Positions 6,951-13,615 of a DNA stretch of 32,910 nt are shown piece by piece. The notes under the pieces were generated by a model. The model was not told the origin of the DNA, did not search any database, and was given only the letters and a program-made list of their open reading frames with translations. The stretch is from Spirochaetaceae bacterium. GTDB taxonomy: Bacteria > Spirochaetota > Spirochaetia > Treponematales > Breznakiellaceae. Both the position numbers and the translations under genes were made by a program. Position 1 is the first letter of the stretch; every line of letters starts with the position of its first letter. Location of the stretch: NCBI GenBank assembly GCA_031257995.1, contig JAIRNN010000028.1, positions 1 to 32,910 on the forward strand. Reading direction: 5' to 3'.

Positions 6951-7676
6951 GTGGGACAGAAGGTAAACCCGAACGGCTTTCGGTTAGGCATCAATAGAAC
7001 ATGGGGTTCGCGCTGGTATGTTGACCCGCGTGAATACGCCAACACGTTGCATGAGGATCTCAAGTTGCGGAGGCTCGTGATGGGTATGTCCGAAACGAAG
7101 GGCGCGGACATCGCCGAGTTGGAGATTATCCGTCATCCGCAGCGGATCACGATTGTGATTCATACGGCCCGCCCTGGCGTTATCATTGGTGTCAAGGGTG
7201 CGACGATTGAGAAGATCGGTCTTGAGTTACAGAAGCAGGTAACCAAGAAGGTGCAGCTCAAGATTAAGGAAGTGCGTAACGCCGATAACAACGCGTCGAT
7301 TGTCGCGCAGAATGTTGCCCGGCAGCTTCTTGCCCGCGGGTCGTTCCGCAGGACGATGAAGCAGACGATCGGGAATGTTATCAAGAAGGGGAACGCCCAG
7401 GGCGTGAAGGTGAGGCTCTCCGGGCGTCTGGGCGGCGCGGAAATGTCCCGTACCGAGGAAGCAAAAGAGGGGCGTGTGCCGCTTCACACTTTGCGCGCGG
7501 ATATTGACTATGGGTTTGCTGAGGCGCATACGACGTTTGGGTCAATCGGTGTCAAGGTTTGGATATATAACGGAATGAAATACGGCAAGGAGCGGAAGGA
7601 AGACGCGGGCGCGGTTGTAAAGAAACGCCGCGAGAAGCCTTCGCCCAAAGCTGTGGAAGAGGAGCAAAATGCTTAG
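6951..7676 (+). CDS. rpsC: 30S ribosomal protein S3
   Basis: S3 lies at the mRNA entry channel and contributes to mRNA unwinding. The 241-residue product starts at GTG 6951 as MGQKVNPNGFRLG, the invariant family N-terminus. The KH domain is in the first half (ARPGVIIGVKGATIEKI, with a GVKG loop where GxxG is expected). The C-terminal domain has RLGGAEMSRTE and the histidine and glycine of the family. The lysine-rich tail is common in this family. It overlaps rplP by eight bases. Confidence 0.98.
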   Translation: MGQKVNPNGFRLGINRTWGSRWYVDPREYANTLHEDLKLRRLVMGMSETKGADIAELEIIRHPQRITIVIHTARPGVIIGVKGATIEKIGLELQKQVTKKVQLKIKEVRNADNNASIVAQNVARQLLARGSFRRTMKQTIGNVIKKGNAQGVKVRLSGRLGGAEMSRTEEAKEGRVPLHTLRADIDYGFAEAHTTFGSIGVKVWIYNGMKYGKERKEDAGAVVKKRREKPSPKAVEEEQNA

Positions 7677-8094
7677 CCCCAAGAGAGTTAAACACAGAAA
7701 AATACAGCGCGGGAATATGCCCGGCAACGCGACACGGTGTAATACGATCGCGTTTGGTGACTACGGGTTGGTTGCTCTTGACCGGATGTGGATAACGAAC
7801 CGCCAGTTGGAAGCGGCTCGTGTCGCGCTGAACAGAAAGTTGAAACGGGGCGGCAAGGTGTGGATCCGTGTTTTTCCGGACAAACCCTACACCAAGAAGC
7901 CGGCGGATACCCGCATGGGCAAGGGTAAGGGCGCGCCTGAATACTGGGTCGCCGTCGTGAAGCCGGGGACGGTTATGTTTGAGATTGGGGGCGTTGACGC
8001 GAAACTCGCTCAGGCGGCGGTAACGCTTGCCGGCGCGAAACTTCCGATCAAGGTTAAATTTGTCGCGCGGGCGGACTTTGAGCTTGGCGATTAG
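7669..8094 (+). CDS. rplP: 50S ribosomal protein L16
   Basis: L16 helps form the A-site tRNA pocket. The 141-residue product opens MLSPKRVKHRKIQRG. It carries RMGKGKGAPEYWVAVVKPG, including the arginine that is hydroxylated in some bacteria, and ends with the FELGD segment, slightly longer than in E. coli. It starts inside the end of rpsC. In most bacteria rpmC follows at once; here a 427-base intrusion lies between them. Confidence 0.98.
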   Translation: MLSPKRVKHRKIQRGNMPGNATRCNTIAFGDYGLVALDRMWITNRQLEAARVALNRKLKRGGKVWIRVFPDKPYTKKPADTRMGKGKGAPEYWVAVVKPGTVMFEIGGVDAKLAQAAVTLAGAKLPIKVKFVARADFELGD

Positions 8095-8159
8095 CGCGAA
8101 GCGTTTCTGTTTGAGAAATGGCTTGGGGCCAATAAATTATGTTTTAAGGGGTTTTGGTT

Positions 8160-8374
8160 ATGCCGGGTACAGAGAATTTACAAGAAAAAATGGAAAGCCT
8201 TGGAATCGTTGCCATGGAAACCAATGGGCGGCTTACTGAGAATATCGCGTGGGCGGCGATTAGGGCGATTGAGGAAATGGATGCCGAAGTGGACGCAGGG
8301 GGGATGCCCGGATTATCGAGGAAACGCGGAGCAAGAAAAAACGTGATTTAGAGGCGGTTATTGATGAACGGTAG
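8160..8374 (+). pseudogene. small frameshifted ORF inserted between rplP and rpmC
   Basis: An ORF opens at ATG 8160 with AAGGGG at 8146-8151. It encodes an acidic helical sequence (MPGTENLQEKMESLGIVAME, then AWAAIRAIEEMDAEVDAGG) and runs in frame only to 8351, with poor-looking residues after a run of six G (8298-8303). In the neighbouring frame, from 8303 on, the reading continues as DARIIEETRSKKKRDLEAV and stops at TAG 8372-8374. One extra G in the run would give a continuous 71-residue charged helical protein. This could be a decayed gene, a length-variable G tract, or a sequencing error. I do not recognise the family. The remaining 8375-8521 holds no gene that I can support. Confidence 0.5.
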
Positions 8375-8521
8375 TTCTCTTGGATACCGTTCCAGCGTTG
8401 ACCGGGCGGTGAGTGTTTTTCGGCCTGTTTTGCGCGCGTTGCATATACGGGAACGGGAGAGGCATGGCACAGTGGTTGGGCGTTTATGTGCGTGAACCCT
8501 GAATGAGGATAGGATTGAGTG

Positions 8522-8716
8522 ATGAAAGACAGTTTTAAGAGTTTGAGCGCGGTGGAACTCAAGGTGAAAAAGGAAGAGCTCTCCAAGAAGTATATGGAGC
8601 ATCGCTTCCAGAGGGTTATCGGTCATGTGGAAAATCCGCTTGAATCGAGGATTTTGCGCCGGAAAATTGCCCGGCTGAATACGCTGATCGCGGCGAATGC
8701 GAGAAAAGCGAAGTAG
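8522..8716 (+). CDS. rpmC: 50S ribosomal protein L29
   Basis: L29 sits at the tunnel exit next to L23. The 64-residue product is a pair of helices, as expected: MKDSFKSLSAVELKVKKEEL and then ESRILRRKIARLNTLIAANAR. GTG 8519 is an alternative start three bases earlier. Spacing to a ribosome-binding site is poor (AGGA near 8505), consistent with an altered upstream context after the 427-base intrusion. rpsQ follows after nine bases. Confidence 0.96.
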   Translation: MKDSFKSLSAVELKVKKEELSKKYMEHRFQRVIGHVENPLESRILRRKIARLNTLIAANARKAK

Positions 8717-8725
8717 GGGTGTAGT

Positions 8726-9022
8726 GTGGCTGAAGAAATGACGGAAAAAAAGGCCGAGGCGCGGTCCGGAGCGCGGAAGACAAAGAAAGAGTTTGTCGGT
8801 ACGGTGAAGAGCGACAAGATGGACAGGACCGTTGTCGTTGCTATCGGGATTACGGCTCTCCACCCGCTGTATAAGAAGTATGTGCGCCGCGTGAAGACGG
8901 TCAAGGCGCATAATGCGGGGAACAAGGCGAAGGCCGGCGACAAGGTGCGTATCTTGGAGTGCCGTCCCGTAAGCAAAGAGAAGCACTGGAACGTGGTCGA
9001 AATTTTGGAAAGAGCGAAGTAG
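8726..9022 (+). CDS. rpsQ: 30S ribosomal protein S17
   Basis: S17 is an OB-fold protein that binds 16S rRNA early in assembly. The 98-residue product starts at GTG 8726 with AGGGG upstream. The core begins at KKEFVGTVKSDKMDRTVVV and includes HPLYKKYVRRVKTVKAHN and GDKVRILECRPVSKEKHW. About 20 charged residues (AEEMTEKKAEARSGARKTK) precede the core, an N-terminal extension over the 84-residue E. coli protein. Confidence 0.97.
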   Translation: MAEEMTEKKAEARSGARKTKKEFVGTVKSDKMDRTVVVAIGITALHPLYKKYVRRVKTVKAHNAGNKAKAGDKVRILECRPVSKEKHWNVVEILERAK

Positions 9023-9039
9023 CGGGATAGGGTAGAAAG

Positions 9040-9408
9040 ATGGTTCAGGTTGAAACCTTTTTGAATGTCGCGGATAATTCAGGGGCCAAGCGGGTGCAGT
9101 GTATTCGGGTGCTTGGCGGTACGCGGCGGCGGTATGCCGGTATTGGCGATATTATTGTGGTTGCGGTGAAAAACGCGCTTCCGGCATCGGCGATTAAAAA
9201 GGGCACTGTGGAGAAAGCGGTTGTCGTGCGGCTTCACAAGGAATACCGGCGTCCTGACGGGACGTATATCCGGTTCGATGATAACGCCTGTGTGATTATC
9301 GACGCAAACAAGAATCCCAAGGGGAAGCGCATTTTCGGGCCGGTTGCCCGTGAATTGCGCGAAAAGGAATATATGAAGATCGTGTCCCTCGCCCCGGAAG
9401 TGTTGTAG
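9040..9408 (+). CDS. rplN: 50S ribosomal protein L14
   Basis: L14 forms intersubunit bridges with 16S rRNA and is the site where RsfS blocks subunit joining in other bacteria. The 122-residue product has the exact usual length and the family signatures VADNSGAKRVQCIRVLGG, IIVVAVKNALP and GKRIFGPVARELRE. An intrusion of 440 bases separates it from rplX, which normally follows directly. Confidence 0.98.
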   Translation: MVQVETFLNVADNSGAKRVQCIRVLGGTRRRYAGIGDIIVVAVKNALPASAIKKGTVEKAVVVRLHKEYRRPDGTYIRFDDNACVIIDANKNPKGKRIFGPVARELREKEYMKIVSLAPEVL

Positions 9409-9425
9409 GTGGAAACGCTTTTGCC

Positions 9426-9454
9426 TTTACACGGGGCGGTTTTCATTCTATAAT
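9426..9454 (+). promoter_or_regulatory. internal promoter inside the spc region
   Basis: -35 TTTACA (9426-9431) and a perfect -10 TATAAT (9449-9454) are 17 bases apart. The start would be near 9461, giving a leader of about 115 bases before the membrane-protein gene at 9576. It could also drive rplX and all later ribosomal genes. Confidence 0.75.
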
Positions 9455-9575
9455 AGTGATAACAGTGACGGTGGACGCGGTTGTCGGTTCGTTGTACTGC
9501 GTGCTTTTATGGTGAGTCGGGCGTAGGTTCTTAAATGACCGGATGCCCCAAATATTTATGGAAGAGGAGTTGTAA

Positions 9576-9827
9576 ATGAAAACGGATTTTACTTTTACGC
9601 TGGGTAATCTTCTCTCTATGATAGCGATGGCAGGCGCGATCGTTGTTTTTGTGGTTTCGATGACTTTTATGTCGAATTCGAGCCGGGATGATATACGGGA
9701 GCTTAAGGACTCTATCAAAGAAGTACAGATGTCCATTAAGGATATGCAGACGGTGATACATTCGATAGACCGGAGAACGGCTGTTCTTGAGGAAAGGACG
9801 GGACGGAATACGGCTGTTGGTTTTTAA
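9576..9827 (+). CDS. small membrane-anchored coiled-coil protein inserted in the spc operon
   Basis: The 83-residue product has a good ribosome-binding site (GAGGAG, nine bases before ATG). Residues 9-30 (GNLLSMIAMAGAIVVFVVSM) form one membrane helix. From about residue 35 the protein is a heptad-like charged helix (RDDIRELKDSIKEVQMSIKD, then MQTVIHSIDRRTAVLEER), which suggests a short coiled coil. The charge pattern around the helix does not settle orientation. It is not a ribosomal protein and I know no equivalent between rplN and rplX elsewhere. Small phage membrane proteins such as XhlA-type hemolysins share the coiled-coil plus helix design, but in the opposite order. It has its own promoter at 9426-9454. 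Function unknown. Confidence 0.75.
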   Translation: MKTDFTFTLGNLLSMIAMAGAIVVFVVSMTFMSNSSRDDIRELKDSIKEVQMSIKDMQTVIHSIDRRTAVLEERTGRNTAVGF

Positions 9828-9848
9828 CAAGGATAGAAGGAAGAATAC

Positions 9849-10193
9849 ATGGCGTTGGCAACGGGACAACCAAAGATGAAACTCAGGAAGGACGACACGG
9901 TTCGTGTGATCGCCGGGAAGGACAAGGGGAAGAGCGGGCGAATTCTCAGGCTGGTGCGTAACAAGGCGCGGCCGGGCAGCACCCGTGTGCTTGTTGAGGG
10001 GTTAAATATTGTCAAGAAGACAAAAAAAGCCCGCAGTCAGCAGGATCGGGGCGGAATTATTGAGATTGAAGCGCCGCTTGATGTGTCGAACGTGATGATT
10101 TTGTGCAAAAAATGCGGCCCGACCCGGATCGGCTATAAAGGCGAAGGGAAGGATAAAAAACGGGTCTGCAAGAAATGTGGTGAGGCGCTGTGA
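9849..10193 (+). CDS. rplX: 50S ribosomal protein L24
   Basis: L24 is one of the two assembly initiators of the 50S subunit. The 114-residue product has the KOW motif early (LRKDDTVRVIAGKDKGKSG) and GLNIVKKTKKAR. Its C-terminal end carries two CxxC pairs, Cys86/Cys89 and Cys107/Cys110, which would bind zinc; E. coli L24 lacks them. The ribosome-binding site is GAAGGAAG. The stop overlaps the rplE start (TGATG). Confidence 0.97.
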   Translation: MALATGQPKMKLRKDDTVRVIAGKDKGKSGRILRLVRNKARPGSTRVLVEGLNIVKKTKKARSQQDRGGIIEIEAPLDVSNVMILCKKCGPTRIGYKGEGKDKKRVCKKCGEAL

Positions 10194-10870
10194 TGGCTGA
10201 AGAAAAGAAGAAGAATCCGGCTAAGACGGCAAAGGCGGCGAGTACTCCGAAAGCGTCCGGCAAGAAGAATGCGGGAAGCAAGTCCGCCGTGCCTGAGGCG
10301 AAGGCGGTCAAGGGAAAACCTTTTACCGGGGTTCCCCGTTTGAAGAAGCAATATAAGGAAGAAATTGCGCCGGCCTTGAAAGAGGATTTCAATTACAAGT
10401 CGGCGATGCAGATTCCCCGGCTGGTGAAAATCGTGGTGAGTATGGGGGTCGGCGAGGCGTTGACCAACAAGAAGCTGCTTGATGTGGCGATTTCCGAGTT
10501 GTCTCTCATTACCGGGCAGAAGGCGGTGAAGACGAAGGCGAAGAAGAGTATTGCCAACTTCAAGATCCGTCAGGGGCAGGAAATCGGCGCGATGGTAACG
10601 TTGCGGGGGAAGATCATGTATGAGTTTCTTGACCGGCTGGTCAATGTCGCTCTGCCGCGTGTGAAAGATTTCCGGGGGATCAACGGGAACGCCTTTGACG
10701 GGCATGGAAACTACGCGCTAGGGATTACCGAGCAGATCATTTTCCCGGAGATTGACTTCGACAAGATCGAGCGGGTCGCCGGGTTGAATATTGTGATTGT
10801 GACGACGGCGGGAACCGACCGGGAGGCAAAAGCTTTCCTGGAAAAGTTCGGGATGCCGTTTAGAAAGTAG
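10193..10870 (+). CDS. rplE: 50S ribosomal protein L5 with a long N-terminal extension
   Basis: L5 binds 5S rRNA and contacts the P-site tRNA. The conserved body begins near residue 46 (VPRLKKQYKEEIAPALKEDF) and shows IPRLVKIVVSMGVGEA, KSIANFKIRQGQ and GNYALGITEQIIFPEIDFD. The product is 225 residues against about 179 in most bacteria. The surplus is an N-terminal stretch of roughly 45 residues made mostly of Lys, Ala, Ser and Pro, likely disordered and suited to rRNA binding. ATG 10193 overlaps the rplX stop; a GTG at 10190 is an alternative. The extension is in frame and starts at the coupled junction, so I take it as real. Confidence 0.96.
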   Translation: MAEEKKKNPAKTAKAASTPKASGKKNAGSKSAVPEAKAVKGKPFTGVPRLKKQYKEEIAPALKEDFNYKSAMQIPRLVKIVVSMGVGEALTNKKLLDVAISELSLITGQKAVKTKAKKSIANFKIRQGQEIGAMVTLRGKIMYEFLDRLVNVALPRVKDFRGINGNAFDGHGNYALGITEQIIFPEIDFDKIERVAGLNIVIVTTAGTDREAKAFLEKFGMPFRK

Positions 10871-10884
10871 GACAGGTAGGTTGT

Positions 10885-11070
10885 ATGGCTAGAAAGGCGA
10901 TGATTATCAAGGCTTTGCGGACTCCGAAATACAAGACGCGCAAGGTGAACCGTTGCCGTGTCTGCGGACGCGCGCGGGGATATCTCCGTAAGTACGAGAT
11001 GTGCCGTCTGTGTTTCCGCAAACTTGCCAGCGAAGGGCTTATTCCCGGCGTGACCAAGGCGTCGTGGTAG
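10885..11070 (+). CDS. rpsN: 30S ribosomal protein S14, zinc (type Z) form
   Basis: S14 belongs to the 30S head. The 61-residue product is the short zinc form, with Cys24, Cys27, Cys40 and Cys43 as two CxxC pairs, and the C-terminal PGVTKASW. The longer, cysteine-free S14 of E. coli is about 101 residues. Bacteria that use the zinc form sometimes keep a zinc-independent copy elsewhere; none is in this window. Confidence 0.98.
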   Translation: MARKAMIIKALRTPKYKTRKVNRCRVCGRARGYLRKYEMCRLCFRKLASEGLIPGVTKASW

Positions 11071-11082
11071 GGAGGAGGAGCG

Positions 11083-11481
11083 ATGAGTGTTTCTGATCCG
11101 ATTGCGGATATGCTGACCAAAATACGGAACGGCGCGGCTGCCGGGAAGGAAGTCGTGAAAGTTCCCGCGTCCAATCTTAAACTTGAGATTGTGCGGATTT
11201 TGAAAAGTGAAGGTTATATCAGGAGTTATGTGAAGATCGGGCAGCCCGGTCTTGAAACGCTGGAGATAACGCTGAAATACGATGAGGCGGAGCGTTCCGT
11301 GATACACGGTCTCGAACGGAGATCCAAGTCGGGCCGCCGGCAGTATTCGGGGTACCAGTCGATGCCCCGAGTGTTTAACGGGTTTGGTACGTTGATCGTG
11401 TCCACTTCCAAGGGCGTTACGACGGGAAAACAGGCTGCGGACAACAAGGTCGGCGGCGAGATTATCTGCAGCGTGTGGTGA
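11083..11481 (+). CDS. rpsH: 30S ribosomal protein S8
   Basis: S8 binds helix 21 of 16S rRNA and, in E. coli, represses the spc operon through an rRNA-like site in rplE mRNA. The 132-residue product begins MSVSDPIADMLTKIRNG and ends with the family motif STSKGVTTGKQAADNKVGGEIICSVW. GGAGGAGG stands seven bases before the ATG, one of the best ribosome-binding sites in the cluster. I could not confirm an S8-binding mRNA structure by eye. Confidence 0.98.
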   Translation: MSVSDPIADMLTKIRNGAAAGKEVVKVPASNLKLEIVRILKSEGYIRSYVKIGQPGLETLEITLKYDEAERSVIHGLERRSKSGRRQYSGYQSMPRVFNGFGTLIVSTSKGVTTGKQAADNKVGGEIICSVW

Positions 11482-11488
11482 GGATGGT

Positions 11489-12028
11489 ATGTCACGAGTA
11501 GGAAAGTTGCCGGTGGTTTTGCCCGCCGGGGTAAAGGCGCATTTCTCAGGCGAGGTGATGACGGTTGAGGGCCCGAAAGGGAAACTCACTCAGAAATATC
11601 AGAGCCTTATTTCCTTTGAGAACAAGGGCTCGGAGATCATCGTGAGCCGCGCGAATGAGGAAAAGCAGACGAGGGCCTATCACGGCCTCTACCGGAATCT
11701 GCTTCGCAACATGGTGGCCGGGGTGTCGGCGGGTTTTTCGCGGACGCTCCAGATCACGGGTGTTGGATACCGGGCCGAGGTGCGGGGGGACATTCTCCTT
11801 ATGAACTTGGGTTATTCGCAGGAAATCTATGTCGGTATTCCGTCCGATCTCAAGGTTACGGCGGATCCCAACGGCAAGGTGGAGATTTCCGGCATCGACA
11901 AACAGCGGGTCGGCGAGTTTGCCGCCCAGATACGAAAACTGCGCGGGCCCGAACCTTACAAAGGCAAGGGAATCCGTTATGATGATGAACGTATCCGGCG
12001 CAAAGTCGGGAAGTCGGGAGTGAAGTGA
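11489..12028 (+). CDS. rplF: 50S ribosomal protein L6
   Basis: L6 lies near the factor-binding site of the 50S subunit. The 179-residue product has the usual length and two repeated alpha-beta domains. It opens MSRVGKLPVVLPAGVKAHFS and its C-terminal domain ends with the signature PEPYKGKGIRYDDE followed by RRKVGKSG. The stop TGA overlaps the rplR ATG. Confidence 0.98.
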   Translation: MSRVGKLPVVLPAGVKAHFSGEVMTVEGPKGKLTQKYQSLISFENKGSEIIVSRANEEKQTRAYHGLYRNLLRNMVAGVSAGFSRTLQITGVGYRAEVRGDILLMNLGYSQEIYVGIPSDLKVTADPNGKVEISGIDKQRVGEFAAQIRKLRGPEPYKGKGIRYDDERIRRKVGKSGVK

Positions 12029-12390
12029 TGCTGAAAAAGATGCTTGATAAGGAAAGACGGCGGTACGCGCGGAAGGTTCACATCCGTAAACGGATTTCCG
12101 GAACATCTGAATGTCCGCGTTTGTCTGTGTTTCGGAGCAACAAGGCGCTTTCGGTACAGGCGATTGATGATACGCGGGGGGTGACGCTCGTGTCGGCCTC
12201 TATGCTGGAGAAAGAGTTGCGCGGTCTTAAAAATACCGCCGAGGGCGGGGCGCAGCTCGGCGAGATTGCCGGGCAGCGGCTCGTTGAGAAGGGGATCAAG
12301 ACGGCGGTGTTTGACCGGAACGGGTACCTTTACCACGGCAGGGTGAAGGCGATTGCCGAGGGTGCGCGAAAAGCCGGGATAGTATTTTAG
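12028..12390 (+). CDS. rplR: 50S ribosomal protein L18
   Basis: L18 joins L5 and L25-type proteins in binding 5S rRNA. The 120-residue product carries RPRLSVFRSN-like (here CPRLSVFRSNKALSVQAIDD), then AQLGEIAGQRLVEKGI and FDRNGYLYHGRVKAIAEGAR. ATG 12028 shares its A with the rplF stop; GTG 12025 would add one residue. Confidence 0.98.
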   Translation: MLKKMLDKERRRYARKVHIRKRISGTSECPRLSVFRSNKALSVQAIDDTRGVTLVSASMLEKELRGLKNTAEGGAQLGEIAGQRLVEKGIKTAVFDRNGYLYHGRVKAIAEGARKAGIVF

Positions 12391-12400
12391 GAGCTCATAA

Positions 12401-12925
12401 GTGGAAAGACAGGCAAGAGAAGGCCGCGACCGGGATCGCGGTGGAGAGAAAGAGTATATCGAGAAACTCGTAAAACTGAACCGCACGGCGAAGGTTGTGA
12501 AGGGCGGCAGGCGTTTTTCGTTTTCCGCGCTTTCTGTTGTCGGCGACCGGAAGGGCAATGTGGGATACGGCTTCGGCAAGGCGAACGATGTTGCCGAGGC
12601 GATCCGCAAGAGCGTCGAAAAGGCGAAACGCAATATGATTCCGCTTCCTACGAAGAACGGCACGATTCCGCACCTCATTCAGGCGAATTTTAAGGCATCC
12701 TATGTCCTTTTGAAGCCCGCCTGTTCGGGAACCGGTATCATCGCGGGCGGTCCGGTACGCGCCATCATGGAAGCGGGCGGCGTTACCGATGTGCTGTCCA
12801 AGTCTATCGGCGCGCGCAGTCAGTACAACGTGGTGAAGGCGACGTTTGCCTGTATCGAGCAGATGATGAATCCGCTTAAAATCGCGCATGACCGGGGTAA
12901 GCCGGTGAAGGAAATTTGGGGTTAA
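12401..12925 (+). CDS. rpsE: 30S ribosomal protein S5
   Basis: S5 lies near the decoding centre and mRNA entry. The 174-residue product starts at GTG 12401, with AGGAG at 12389-12393 before it. The double-stranded RNA-binding-like N-terminal domain has VKLNRTAKVVKGGRRFSFSA and GDRKGNVGYGFGKANDVAEA; the C-terminal domain has GGPVRAIMEAGGVTDVLSKS. All family landmarks are present. It ends one base before rpmD. Confidence 0.98.
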   Translation: MERQAREGRDRDRGGEKEYIEKLVKLNRTAKVVKGGRRFSFSALSVVGDRKGNVGYGFGKANDVAEAIRKSVEKAKRNMIPLPTKNGTIPHLIQANFKASYVLLKPACSGTGIIAGGPVRAIMEAGGVTDVLSKSIGARSQYNVVKATFACIEQMMNPLKIAHDRGKPVKEIWG

Positions 12926-12926
12926 T

Positions 12927-13112
12927 ATGGCCGGCAAGATCAAAGTAACGTTAAAACGCAGCATAATCGGTACGCTTCCCGCTCAGAGGGCAACGGTGCG
13001 GTCGCTCGGCCTCCGCAAAATCGGTTCGTCGAAAGTACACGAAGCGTCGGAAGCGTTGCTCGGTATGGTGAAGAAAGTCGCGCACCTCGTGGCGGCGGAA
13101 GAGGTAAAGTGA
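12927..13112 (+). CDS. rpmD: 50S ribosomal protein L30
   Basis: The 61-residue product is the short bacterial L30, with KVTLKRSIIGTLPAQRATVR and LGLRKIGSSKVHEASEALLG. It starts one base after the rpsE stop and its own stop overlaps the rplO start (TGATG), so the three are tightly coupled. The ribosome-binding GGGG lies inside the end of rpsE. Confidence 0.97.
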   Translation: MAGKIKVTLKRSIIGTLPAQRATVRSLGLRKIGSSKVHEASEALLGMVKKVAHLVAAEEVK

Positions 13113-13615
13113 TGCATAGTTTTGATATTCACGCGCCCAAGGGCGCCAATAAGAAGAAGCGTATCCTCGGACGCGGCCAAGGTTCGGGCAGGGGAACGAC
13201 GGCGGGGAAGGGCAACAAGGGCCAGCAGTCCCGTTCCGGCGGCAAGACCTATCTCGGTTTTGAAGGCGGCCAGATGCCGCTCTACCGGCGGCTCGCCCAC
13301 CGGGGATTTTCGAATTATCCGTTTAAGGTAACCGCCGAACCGGTGAATCTCTGCGACATTGAGCGGAAATATGCCGATGGCGAGACTGTTGACCCGGCAA
13401 GCCTTGTCGCGAAAGGTATCGTTGATAAGGGCGATGCGGTAAAAATCCTCGCAAACGGGGAGATCAGCAAGAAGGTTACGGTGAAAGACCTCAAGATTTC
13501 GGCGGCGGCGAAGGAAAAAGTGATAGAAGCCGGCGGGACGGTCGTGGATTTTGTCAAAAAAGAGCGCCCGCCCAAGGCAAACAAGAAAAAAGGTGAGAAA
13601 AAAGCAGATGGCTAA
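13112..13615 (+). CDS. rplO: 50S ribosomal protein L15
   Basis: L15 is a late-assembly 50S protein with a long glycine-rich N-terminal extension that penetrates rRNA. The 167-residue product shows it clearly: KKRILGRGQGSGRGTTAGKG and RSGGKTYLGFEGGQMPLYRR. The C-terminal domain has VDKGDAVKILANGEISKKV. A lysine-rich tail makes it longer than the 144-residue E. coli protein. Its last eight bases overlap secY. Confidence 0.97.
   Translation: MHSFDIHAPKGANKKKRILGRGQGSGRGTTAGKGNKGQQSRSGGKTYLGFEGGQMPLYRRLAHRGFSNYPFKVTAEPVNLCDIERKYADGETVDPASLVAKGIVDKGDAVKILANGEISKKVTVKDLKISAAAKEKVIEAGGTVVDFVKKERPPKANKKKGEKKADG

Noticed and set aside
8364..8495. 43-residue ORF behind the frameshifted gene
   Set aside because: No ribosome-binding site; the composition is not protein-like, and it overlaps the probable end of the frameshifted reading.
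13551..13607. Upstream extension of SecY
   Set aside because: The added 19 residues are the other-frame reading of the lysine-rich rplO tail; ATG 13608 gives the normal SecY N-terminus.
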